From Bondarzewia mesenterica (Eukaryota; Basidiomycota; Agaricomycetes; Russulales; Bondarzewiaceae): 64,000 nucleotides of DNA. The stretch spans positions 62,001 through 126,000 of the forward strand of contig SGPL01000001.1 in the NCBI GenBank assembly GCA_004802705.1. The letters run 5' to 3'. Each line of letters starts with the position of its first letter. Positions within the stretch are counted from its first letter, which is position 1. The notes beneath the pieces were generated by a model. The model was not told the origin of the DNA. It made no database searches and was given only the letters and a program-made list of their open reading frames with translations. The translations under genes and the position numbers were made by a program. Below, piece by piece: positions 1-10,121 of the stretch.

Positions 1-1267
1 AGAGATTTGATCAAAATATACCAGTCCGTTGACGATCGAAGATAAATTGTAAAAGCAAAATGCCACTAAACCGGCGATCACCATTTAGCCATCGGTTAGA
101 CTAGAGATCAGATGGTTTCAGGACACTTACAAGGACAGACGATGGTCGGATCGGCCAAAATGAGTGCTTTGTGGAGATACCACAGCTGAAGGAGCGCGAA
201 CGCGACCAGGCCGAGCAGCAGCATCCATGCCTGCCAGCGCCAGAATTGGTTGTCACCGCCGATCGTCAGCAGCAAGAGCTCTACGCCCGACTTGGCAAAT
301 AGGAGACACATCCCGGACAAGATACCCGACGTTGACGCGTAAGAAAGGGAGAGAAAGAGCGGTGTTCGCGACGGTCGGACATGGACGATGGCAACCTCGC
401 GAGGGGATGAAGTCGAAGATGCTGGAGATCGCAGTGGTTTCCGATCGAGAAGGGGTGTTCGTTCCGTTGTAAGGTCCGTGCTGGAATTCGTGGACAGAAA
501 TAGGGGCGAGAGCGATGGAGAAATAGGAAGATCGCGCAGACGACGCTTGTACGAAAATTCGCAGATGTGAGTCTGTAAAGAACAACATTCCGTCATTACA
601 TGAGATTAGGATGACTGTGAAGATCGACTTACGACGGCAAGGCAGACCACAACTGCGAATCCTAAAAGAGAGAAGTACGCGACGAAGGCTGGACGTCGGA
701 AGAGCACGAGGAGATCCTCAAGAGAGTGCGTCGGCTCGGGCACTATGCCAAAGTACGCAATGAGGACCGCGCCTCCGGCGATGAGCAATGTGCCCAGGAT
801 CATCCACGGAGAAAATACATCGCCCAAAAGAAGTCGGGCGAAGAAGGCGTTCCAGAGGAGCGAGACGGCACCTAGGGGTGCGAGAATCACGACGGGCAGG
901 GATGCGATTTGAAATAGGGAGCCGAGGATGTTGGAGGAGATGAAGATGGCTGGTGAGAGAAAAATGTAGAAATTGTATCAAATGCAGCAGCGATCCATGA
1001 TTGACGAATACATACTGAACCCGAGCAACCACAGCCTGAGACAAGAGCACCAAGAGCGGCGGCGGCGGCGGCAATGTCAGAGCGACACAGGACCGCACAA
1101 GAACTGGCACTTACGGTCTACGGTGTTCGACCTTCTGCTCACCCTCGGGCAAAGCTTGATTCACTACATGGCTCTTTGCGCTGTATCGTCAGGCCCAAGG
1201 ACTGCACGCACGACGCGAGCAAGCCAATGATGATCCCAGCCGCAACAGAGATGCGTGCACCGCTCAT
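1..1267 (-). CDS. NIPA-family (DUF803) magnesium transporter, 3' end beyond window
   Basis: Multi-pass membrane protein of the NIPA/DUF803 family, members of which move Mg2+. The start is the ATG at 1267 and the first helix reads SVAAGIIIGLLASCVQSLGL. Predicted exons are 1267-1110 (approximate end), 1016-1035 (20 nt), 949-633, 572-131 and 65-1. Later family landmarks are ILAPLGAVSLLWNAFFARLL, SYASTSGILSGMCLLFAKSG and, across the last intron, CPLAFCFYNLSSIVNGLVYF, which runs off the left edge. A polar, Ser-rich cytoplasmic loop (about 330-570) separates the two membrane halves. Exon 1 needs a one-base correction at the T run 1175-1177 to pass from TIQRK to SHVVNQALPEGEQ, so the frame is broken as given. 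Family assignment is secure; substrate is inferred from the family. Confidence 0.85.
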
Positions 1268-1573
1268 GGCGAGGACCAATTGCGGTCAAACAGAAGAGAA
1301 GGGAAACGTCGTCGTCTAGATCGATCTAGGTTGTGCTTTTCGCTTGCTCGAAAAGCGAGAAAAAGAGGGACGGAAGGGGGAGAAGGGTAGGTTGGCGGCA
1401 GGACTCGAAGCTGTTGCATGTTTGGTGCAACGACGGCAAGGTAGCACGGTTCCCCGTCTTCGGCGATGCCCGAGTTGCCTCATTCGTGCATCCCGGCGGT
1501 AAAGCTGGCCACGCTTGTTCAAGCTAACGAAATACCACATCCTCACACAACTTTAGTACGCGTTCACCAAACA
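1268..1573. other. Intergenic, divergent promoter region
   Basis: This 306-bp gap lies between the divergent starts of the NIPA gene and the unknown gene at 1574. It must carry both promoters. I see no convincing coding frame; one ACGCGT hexamer lies just before the rightward ATG. Confidence 0.5.
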
Positions 1574-3893
1574 ATGCCTCGCGTGGAGGAGCATATGCAG
1601 GAAATTCTTGAAAAGCCTTTTGGACCTTACCTCGACTCTGAACTTCTCGATAAAAAATGCGACACGACACCCAAGAATATCCTTCAACTCGATAGTGTCC
1701 TTCTCGAGTGCGGCGGCAAAGCGACTGGGTGAGGACGTCTTCTTCTCCCCCCAAACCTCCACTGACTTTTCTCCCATTCATAGATTAGACCAGACCGAGC
1801 TAGTAGTCAGACCCCCACCAATCCACATCCAGCGCATGCCGCCGCTGCCATCGCGCGCCCCCATCCGCTTCCGCGGGATTCTCACCATCAATGCACTCTC
1901 TCAACTTACGCCATGGGCTATAGAACAGATATCGAAAGAACTGAGCGAACGTCAGACGCAAGCTCAGATACGCGGGGAAAAGGGCGTGCGCAGCGTCGTG
2001 TATAATCTACAGGCGCTTTACAATGACAAAGGGAAAGCGATCGAGGGCGGATATAAGGTCAAGGTGTGGGTGCAAGGAGTGAAGGGGCTGTCTGCTGTGT
2101 ATCTGACCTGTGAGTGTTTCGACAACGCGTCTTGTTTGTGAAATCAGCCTGAATGCATGCAATGCAGCTAAATTGGTTCCGAAAGGATTACTGCTACATA
2201 CGGTGGACGAGTAAGGCATCATCAGAGTTCCTCAATCTCTGCTCTGGCGTTAACCTTCTGGCTCGTCTAGGTATCGGAAATATGAAGTTATAGGCTTTGA
2301 CATCGAGACCTATGAGCTCTCTAGATCCTACCTCGGTCGGTACGAAGTCCTTGCCGTCATGGAGAAGATCTGCAACGGAAACGACACGCCCATCGAAGAG
2401 CGCACCCCAGAGTGGTTTGTTACCCAATACCTTCGCAGCTACGCGTATCCCGTGCGAAGTCGCTGGTGCAGGCTTTTGTACGACGATGGCGCGGAAAGCT
2501 CGGACGAAGGCGAGACCGCTCGCCCACCGCCAGAAGTGCGCGAAGACATCGAATCTGCACCGCGTGCGGGCCGTCTTACCCACCGCCCGAGACATCTACG
2601 TCCGATCCACCGCGCAGAAATACGGTCCGTATTCGCGTCGGTCGTGGAATTCATCCTGGCAGAACAGGCTGACCGCTCGCGCAACAAAATGATCAACATG
2701 GACGCGTGGCATGCTTGGAAAAGCAAGGTCGAGGTAGGGCGGCGCAATGCACTGCGGCACTATCCTCCCATCCGCTGGGGCGTACGGGATTTCTACGTCG
2801 ATGAGGTCGCGGAAGACGACTCTGGTGTCGAGAATGCCATCGTGGGGACCGAGCTTGAGCCGCCGAGGAAACAACTTTGGAAGGGGAAGTCAAAATCAAA
2901 GTCGAAGGTGAGGGCTGACACAGCAAGTGACGATGCCACTCTCGTTGGATCTACTCCCAGATTGTCGTCGGTCGCAAGCACAGTTGTGGCGAAGACCAAA
3001 GGGAAAGGTAAGAAGGGTACGGGCAGGGCACGAAGATCCCGCATCATTGATAGTAGCGATGAATATTCGCCCGTAGAGTCAAAGGTGCTCCCAGTGCTCC
3101 CTTTGGTCGATAGCAAACCCGTGGCAAGGCCGCCACTGTCAAAGGAAATTGCCACGAAAGAGACAAAGCGCGATCCAGCTAAAATTGTGAAACCAGTGCG
3201 TGTCTGCTTTTGTTCAGATGTTCCGGCATGGCAAACGGCTCCCTTAAATACCTAGCCTCCTCTGCCCATGTCCATCCTAGCACGACCTATCGAGGACGAA
3301 GAGATGCCGAACCAGCACGTATACGACTCGGACTTTTCTACAGCATCGACGCCACCCGCCTCGCCTTCATCTACGTCCTCGCCTCCGCGCACACCCAGCA
3401 TTCCCGACCCTGAGATCCTAAGTACTATCCCACGGGAAATCTTCCAAGCGCCACAGATAGCTTGCGATGGCAAGTGGGTGTGTCCGGTCGGCGATTGCAG
3501 ATACAAAATCGACCTGTTCCATCCGACCACCGAGAACGTCAGCGTGTTGCCGCGCGACGAAAAATATTTTCTTGCCAGGCAAAAGTTCTCTCTGGCAGAC
3601 CCTCGGGTGCAGGAGATTTTCTACGACATGGTGAGCCCTCATTATGAAGGGCATGTCGAGCAACTCGGTATACGATGGGTGAGGAACCCAAACGGTGGGC
3701 CGGTGAGGGCGATTTGCTTTTGTTTTTGTGAGCGAGAAATTGACACCGGAATTTTGACGTGCAGGATGATTTCCAGTGGATCGATCCGAAACATCACAAG
3801 CCGTGGCCGCCCAAAGAATGGACGATGTCCAGGGCAAAGGGACATAGTGAACCGTCGGGCTCGCGGGTGCGGGTGAAACAAGAGGAGGCGTGA
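1574..3893 (+). CDS. Conserved fungal protein of unknown function
   Basis: No family recognised. The model starts at ATG 1574 (MPRVEEHMQEILEKPFGPYL). Its introns fit GT...AG at about 1730-1785, 2110-2167, 2210-2271, 3199-3254 and 3702-3764, ending at TGA 3891. All junctions keep frame: GGKATG joins LDQTELVV, VYLT joins SKLVPKGLL, and NGGP joins DDFQWIDPKHHKPW. The N-terminal half is the most ordered (FRGILTINALSQLTPWAIEQ; YRKYEVIGFDIETYELSRSY). The middle is Lys/Ser rich and basic (KGKSKSKSKVR), suggesting a nuclear or nucleic-acid-associated protein. The C-terminal part contains KWVCPVGDCRYKIDLFHPT, a short Cys motif that could bind metal, although I see only one CxxxxxC pair. Function unknown; exon chain moderately certain. 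Confidence 0.6.
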
Positions 3894-4001
3894 AATCTAT
3901 GTATCAATTGTAGTGTAATAGAATTGACGGATTATCTGTGAGCTGTTTGTGTTGGAGCCCGGCCTGCACAACGCCAAAGGCCGCGACGCGCGCGAGTGGA
4001 A

Positions 4002-4009
4002 TGACGTCA
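4002..4009. promoter_or_regulatory. CRE/ATF-type octamer in HSP104 promoter
   Basis: A perfect palindromic TGACGTCA, the binding site of CREB/ATF-type bZIP factors (Atf1 in fission yeast), lies 215 bp before the HSP104 ATG. It overlaps an ACGCGT hexamer at 4009-4014. Its role in stress induction is inferred. Confidence 0.4.
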
Positions 4010-4104
4010 CGCGTTTGCGTTGGCCAGAAAAGGCAGTCGAGACGTCAAGAGAGTTCTTCGTCTTTCTGGTCTCGTCCTGTCTCGTCTCGGTTTTCTCTCA
4101 GGGG

Positions 4105-4119
4105 CTTCCCTGGGCTTCC
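4105..4119 (+). promoter_or_regulatory. Candidate step-type heat shock element plus STRE
   Basis: Two nTTCn pentamers, TTC at 4106-4108 and 4116-4118, are exactly ten bases apart, which is the step-type HSE spacing bound by Hsf1. An AGGGG stress element sits directly upstream at 4100-4104. The position, about 105-120 bp before the ATG of a disaggregase gene, fits, but the element has only two pentamers. Confidence 0.4.
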
Positions 4120-4160
4120 GCATCATACCGCGTGCCGGAACCAGTTGACGTCCATGATCC

Positions 4161-4167
4161 TATAAAG
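4161..4167 (+). promoter_or_regulatory. TATA box of HSP104
   Basis: TATAAAG lies 57-63 bp before ATG 4224. It is a good TATA match, as expected for a strongly inducible gene. Confidence 0.5.
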
Positions 4168-4223
4168 CTCCCTCTGTTCGTCATCTCAACACATAGACCG
4201 TCTCTTACTCGACTCAACTTTTC

Positions 4224-7200
4224 ATGGCTTCGCCAGAATTCACTGACAAGACATCCGAGACTCTTGCGGCTTCTATCCAGCTTGCAAAGGATTATTCCAA
4301 CTCACAAGGTACGTCGATATTTCATTCGTCTGTGTGGGAGAGCCCGTGTATTTACCCCCCTTTTCACAGTATACCCCGCACACATAGCCTTCGTCCTCCT
4401 TAACGAAGGTGCAGGCGATACCAATGCACCAGGAGGCGTCGCCCATGCTCAGACGCCTCTCTTTGCTTCCGTCATCCAGAAAGCCGGCGGAGACCCAGTG
4501 AGTGTTTCTCTTGAGATCTGATTGACTCGACTTGCGCGACTCACCCATGATTTCTAGCAAGTCGTAAAACGCGCGGTTCAGCGAATCATTGTCCACTTCC
4601 CCGCGCAATCCCCCGCTCCAGATGATGCCTCTTTCTCATCCGAATCGTTACGCGTCATCCGCGATGCGCAGTCCTTGCAGAAGACGATGCACGATTCCTT
4701 CGTCGCTCAAGACCATCTCCTCTTGGCTCTCATCAAGTCACCCTCTCTCGCGGCCGTCCTCAAAGAGGCCGGTCTCACAGAGGCCACTCTGAAGACAGCG
4801 ATTGAACAGCTCCGAGGTAATAGGAGGGTAGAGAGTCGGACCGCAGAGCAGGGGTTCGATGCGCTCAACAAGTATGCTGTGGACTTGACCGCTCTTGCGG
4901 AGGAGGGCAAGATCGATCCTGTGATCGGGCGGGACAATGAGATCCGTCGAGTCATCCGTATCTTGTGCCGAAGGTATGTCCATCTTTGAAATCCAACCTT
5001 CATCAGATCGTTCAGAAAGCTGACTTTGTCATTGCAGAACAAAGAACAACCCCGTCCTCATTGGCGAGCCAGGAGTCGGCAAAACAGCCATCGCTGAGGG
5101 TCTCGCGCAGCGTATCGTGAACCGCGATGTCCCCGCCTCCCTCATCGCCCGTCTCTATTCTCTGGACATGGGTGCGCTCATGGCCGGCGCCAAGTACAAG
5201 GGCGAGTACGAGGAGCGTGTCAAGGCTGTGCTCAACGAGGTCGAGAAGTCCGCGGATGAAGGTGGAACAGGCGTCATTCTCTTTATCGATGAGCTCCACC
5301 TCATCATGGCTGGCAAGGGCTCTGAGGGTGGAGGTATGGACGCTGCTAACCTGTTCAAGCCGCTGCTGGCTCGTGGAAAGCTGCGTTGCATCGGCGCGAC
5401 GACATTGGCCGAGTACAGGAAATATATCGAGACCGACGCTGCTCTTGAGCGGCGGTTCGCACAGGTGATCGTCAACGAGCCAACGGTTCCCGAGACGATT
5501 AGCATACTTCGGTGAGTGTTTTTATTATTATTTGGTCGCCAATGACATAAGTATACTAAACTTTGAACGCTGTAGTGGTATTCGGGAAAAATACGAAGTA
5601 CATCACGGTGTGCGGATCCTTGATGGTGCTCTGATCCAAGCGGCAACGCTGGCTCGTCGGTACCTCACTTCAAGGCGATTGCCAGATGCTGCCATTGATC
5701 TGGTGGATGAAGCTTGTGCCAGGTGAGTTGCTTCTGTCTTAGGCAGTCCACGCATGTAGCTAACTGACTTTTGACAGTGTGCGTGTGACGCGCGAAACGG
5801 CTCCTGAAGCCATCGACAAGCTCCAACGGCGCAAGCTCGAGCTTGAAGTCGAGATCCATGCGCTCGAGCGAGAGAAGGACGAGGCGTCGAAGGAACGGTT
5901 GAAAGTCGCGCGCAAGACAATCGCACAAGTCGAAGAGGAGCTCAACCCGATGCTTGCTGCGTACGAGCACGAAAAGTCTAGAGGCGAAGAAGTTAACCAA
6001 ATGCGTAAGAAGATTGATGAGCTGAAGGCCAAGGCGGAAGAGGCCGAGAGAAGGTGAGACTTTATCGTTCACCTTTCTGGAAGCTATGGTACTGATCATA
6101 AAAATAGATATGACCTCGCCACCGCATCTGATTTGCGTTACTATGCCCTACCTGACCTTCAGAGCCGCCTTGATAAACTCGTTGCTAAGAAGGCAGAAGA
6201 GGAAGCTGCTGCAGGTGGTGGCACTGACACCGTCACGCCAGAACAGATTGCCGAGATCGTCGCCCGCTGGACATCCATACCCGTGACGAGGCTCATGTCG
6301 ACAGAGAAGGATAAGCTGTTACGGATGGAGAGGATTCTATCAGAAAGCGTCGTCGGTCAACCCGAGGCCGTCAAGGCTGTCGCCAACGCCATCCGGCTGT
6401 CAAGAAGTGGTTTGGGCAATGCTCAAAGACCGATTGCCAGTTTCTTGATGGCCGGTCCTTCAGGGACGGGTAAGACGCTGCTAAGCAAGACGGTGAGCAT
6501 CATCTTTTTAGATAGTTTAGACGACAAGACGCTGACCGTCGATTTGATTTCAGCTTGCTACCCTCCTGTTCGATTCACCTGACGCGATGATCCGTATCGA
6601 CGCTTCTGAGTACTCTGAAAAGCACTCCATCTCCCGTCTGATCGGTGCTCCGCCAGGATACGTCGGCCACGATCAAGGTGGACAGCTCACCGAGTACGTG
6701 CGGCGCAAGCCGTACAGCATCATTCTTATTGATGAGATTGAAAAGGCCGCGCGGGAATTCGTCACGCTGTTCCTGCAAGTCCTCGACGATGGTCGTCTGA
6801 CCGATGGCCAAGGCCGTGTCGTCGACTTCCGCAATACGGTGATCGTGATGACGAGTAATCTCGGCGCCGTGTTCTTGAACGAGATGGGCGAGGGGCCAGT
6901 GACAAAGGAGACGAGGGATCTCGTGATGGGCTCCATTCAGGCGCACTTCCCGCCCGAGTTCATTAACCGTATTGACGAGATCGTCATCTTCGTGAGTAGT
7001 CTGTCGTCGACATTTTACATTTCAGGTTCTGACCATCTTTCTACAGCGCACACTGTCACGGAGAAACGTGATGAAGATCATCGAACTGCGACTGGCCGAG
7101 GTCCAGCAGCGACTGGCAGAACGGAAGATGACCCTCGAGATTGACGACGAGGCGAAGAATTACCTCGTCTCGATCGGCTACTCGCCAACCTACGGCGCGC

Positions 7201-7415
7201 GTCCGCTCAACCGCGCCATCCAAACCGAGCTGCTCAACCCGTTGTCCGTCATGCTCCTTTCCGACCGCGTGCGCGACGGCGAGTTCGTGCGCGTCGGCTT
7301 TGATGGGCCCCGTAACCGCCTGCGCATTTATCCTAACCATGAAGGCAGGCCTGATGTGGATCAGATGGAGGTGGATGAAGAGGATGAAGAGATTGAGATT
7401 GAGGAGATGGATTGA
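4224..7415 (+). CDS. HSP104: Hsp104/ClpB-type protein disaggregase, cytosolic
   Basis: Hexameric AAA+ disaggregase that pulls polypeptides from heat-induced aggregates together with Hsp70/Hsp40. It starts at ATG 4224 ([20 protein letters not shown]) with no mitochondrial presequence, so it is the cytosolic/nuclear Hsp104 rather than Hsp78. The Clp N-domain is followed by NBD1 with Walker A GEPGVGKT, Walker [10 protein letters not shown] and ERRF. The coiled-coil middle domain is at 5779-6057 and beyond. NBD2 has Walker [22 protein letters not shown], Walker [11 protein letters not shown] and TSNLG. The tail is acidic ([12 protein letters not shown]), the expected site for TPR co-chaperones. 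About eight short introns interrupt it, and every junction restores the family sequence. The promoter carries a TATA box, STRE, CRE and a candidate HSE. The ELH in Walker B1 replaces the usual EIH, a mild change. Confidence 0.95.
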
Positions 7416-7737
7416 GGACGTTGATGTATTGTTTCTCTGTCTGGCACCATCGCTTCAAGTGGACTTTTTTGCATTGTACACTGTATTGTAGCGCTTAGCA
7501 TCTGTATTTTAGAACCGCAATATCTAATTTTCTCTCTCTTTTTCTAAGACTTCTCCTCCTCAGATTGGAAGCAGCTTTTTAGTACAAAAGAATTTGAGTC
7601 TCGAGGCGAACTGACTCTTGCCTCCGAAGGGTTCCGAATCAAGTTCAGCGGCGAAGTCTGTTTTTCCCACAGTCGAAGACATCCGCCACCAGCAGCCGCC
7701 AACGTCCTCGACGACGACCCATATCACCCNACCCACC
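7416..7737. other. Intergenic: HSP104 3' end and NDUFS6 promoter
   Basis: This 322-bp spacer has a T-rich stretch after HSP104 and a single N at 7730. No gene or clear motif is seen. Confidence 0.5.
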
Positions 7738-8586
7738 ATGCTNTCCTCCCGCNTCGCCGCCCGCATGCGCCTCGCGCCGCGGCGTCTCTTCACCCGTGCC
7801 AAATCCAACACGCACTCCACCTCCCAACCCGCACCGACGTCGAGTACGCCCGCCCCTGTGTCCGCGCAGGCCCCGAATTACCCTACCACCTGGTCAACGG
7901 ACCAGAACCCGCGTCCGATGGGCACAACGGGCCCGCGTTTCGAGCAGACGATCATGGAGCTGCAACCCCAGCCGTTGAGCGCTATGGAGATGATCGCGAA
8001 CGAGCCCGTGAGGCTCGTTCATGGGCGGAAAGCCGTGTGCGATGGCGGTGCGTCGCTCGTTCTACCTTATCCATCTCCCTTTCCCTCCCCTTTCCAAGCT
8101 CTGATTCGGTTCTTATGAATTCTGTTGGGGTTGTTTCTTTTGCTTTTTGTTTGTTGGTCGGAATGGGGAATGCAGGCATGGGTCCGTTGGGGCATCCGAA
8201 GATCTTCATCAACTTGGTACGTCGTTCATTTTCGGTCATCCTAACTCGTCGACGCGTCCTCACCTTTTATTTTCATCCGTTCGTTCCGCCTGCGAATGTG
8301 TAGGATCAACCTGGACCGAAAGCGTGCGGGTAAGCCCTCATTCCGCCGTCGTTGCCATCCTCCTCCCCAACCTTCCCTCTATCTCCGTCTCTACGAACTG
8401 AGCTGAGCTGAGTCGTCTCCTCTCCGTCCGGCTGCGCAGATACTGGTGAGTACTTCCCCCATTCATGCCCCAAACCCACTCCGATTCGTTCACCGTTCGT
8501 CATCCATCTCACGACTTTCGTTCTCACCGTATCTACATAGCGGCATCCGCTTCGAACAGGCGCCTCACCACGGACACGAGCACTGA
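7738..8586 (+). CDS. NDUFS6: NADH:ubiquinone oxidoreductase 13-kDa zinc subunit (NDUFS6)
   Basis: Mitochondrial complex I accessory subunit that carries a structural zinc in the matrix arm. The N-terminus is basic and Ser/Arg rich (from MLSSR; two codons contain N), typical of a matrix-targeting peptide. Conserved blocks are VRLVHGRKAVCDGG, MGPLGHPKIFINL, DQPGPKACGYCG and IRFEQAPHHGHEH, ending at TGA 8584. Five exons are predicted: 7738-8045, 8176-8218, 8304-8330, 8440-8445 and 8541-8586. The fourth is only six bases and supplies the Tyr and two-thirds of the second Cys in CGYC. The zinc ligands expected from the family (Cys, His, Cys, Cys) are all present once that micro-exon is included. 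Family and end point are secure; the micro-exon is explained under findings. Confidence 0.9.
8440..8445 (+). other. Predicted 6-nt micro-exon of NDUFS6
   Basis: Bases ATACTG are flanked by CAG (8437-8439) and GTGAGT (8446-8451). They join GG upstream and C downstream to give Gly-Tyr-Cys, completing CGYCG, the most conserved zinc motif of the subunit. Confidence 0.8.
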
Positions 8587-9488
8587 CGGCGACCGGATCC
8601 ACGGATGTGTGTGCTTGCTTCCCCCATGTACTCATTCATCGAACGCGTCAACGCACCTCCCCAACCACACCCACACCCACACCCTCCGATTCTTTATTCC
8701 TTCTCGCACCCCCAATAACATAACATGACACATTACACAATACACGCGATTTTCCCAACGTGCGCAGAACTCAATGAACATTGAAACCTCAACACGCTTC
8801 CTGCGGCCTTTTTCTTCTTCTTTCTTCTTCCTGCTTCTCTCTCCTTCCCCATGTACAACATCCCCTCTTCCACCAACCCGTCGAATTCGGGGGTGGGTAC
8901 GGTCAGATGACGACCACGCGACGACGCCGCGCGTGTCGTCCGTCGTAATACAACCGCGCGAAGGTGTGTCAAGAGGCTCGACGCGCGGTTCGCGCTTGTG
9001 TAGCCCCGCGCGCTTCCTCCACATACGTACGCATGTCCTTCTCAGAATTCCAGAGGCCAAGGTGAGGTTCCGAGATGTGGGCATATGCAGTGCATCGTGT
9101 TCGAGTCGAGCCCGCTCGCGCCGAGCTTCTCATAGCCGCGTGATCATAACACTCGGCTGCTCGAGGGCACGAGCGCCCCCAAACAAGCCGCGTCCTCGCG
9201 TCATTGTCCATGTCCAACGTGTTTTTATCTCATCCAAGATCCTTGTATGTACTGACACCGCGTTATCGATGAAACTCGTCCTCGCTCCGGCGCGCTAACG
9301 AACTTGGGTGGTACTAAACGTATTTTTTCCATCCATTGCAAGCAATTGCGGTTGTCCGATGAAAGACGACGCGATACCCCGACGTTCCGCCGTCGGCGTG
9401 ACGACGACGGCCAGGTTGGGGGGCTGGGGGGTAAACAAATAATACATGGTGTCTACGGACTTACTATAAGTACCTCGCCGCCACAGGT

Positions 9489-9525
9489 GAAGAAGAAGAA
9501 GAAAGGAAGGAAGGAAGGAAGGAAA
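9489..9525. repeat. GAA / GGAA microsatellite
   Basis: About four GAA units pass into about five GGAA units. It is purine-rich on the plus strand and lies in the intergenic region near the kinase 3' end. Confidence 0.8.
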
Positions 9526-9975
9526 AAGACAGGAAAGAGAGACAGAGAGAGACAGGAAACGAAGGAGAAAGAGTCGAACGAAAGGTGAGGAGGGCGCGGG
9601 TCGAACTAAGTAGAGGGTCTACAATATTATGGCACATGAGAAACAAATCGACGACGACAAAAAAAAAGGCCAACCGTTCCCGCCTGCCCGCCCGACAGAC
9701 CGCGTGTGCAAAGGGGAAGGGTGGGAGGCGGGACTTATTATACGTTAACTGAATAACCTCCTGGGTCCGCTTGGGAAGAAAGTGAGGGAAGGGGGTGTCG
9801 AGTGCGAGGGCGAGGTGCGAAACGGGGCGGGGGGGGAGGAGTTAAATAATATGAAAGTGGGATGGACGGGATGAGAAGCGTTCGGTCAGTTAAAAGAGAG
9901 TGGATGTGCGTTTGCGTCAAAGTGCACTGTGCGAATGCGATTTCTTCGAATTTAGAGTGGGTGCTGTGGTCCGGA

Positions 9976-9994
9976 CGAGAGAGAGAGAGAGAGA
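9976..9994. repeat. (AG)n dinucleotide repeat
   Basis: A run of nine to ten GA units lies in the presumed 3' UTR of the kinase gene. Confidence 0.8.
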
Positions 9995-10121
9995 TGGGAG
10001 GCGAGAGATGGATATGATGAGAGCAGCAAGAAACGGAAGAACAGAGGGAGAGAGAGAGCGTAGGAGCAGCAGAGTGATTAAATAGATGAAGGCAATGAGG
10101 AGGAAGGAACGTGTGCTTGCA

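Larger units (their letters stand above)
8587..10121. other. Intergenic, convergent 3' ends
   Basis: About 1.5 kb lies between NDUFS6 (+) and the RCK kinase (-), so it holds both 3' UTRs. It contains pyrimidine-rich tracts near 8810-8870, a GAA/GGAA microsatellite at 9489-9525 and an (AG)n run at 9976-9994. No frame resembles a known protein. Confidence 0.5.

Noticed and set aside
4009..4014. ACGCGT as an MCB box in the HSP104 promoter
   Set aside because: A single hexamer overlapping the CRE. Single copies occur by chance in this GC-rich sequence, unlike the LIG1 cluster.
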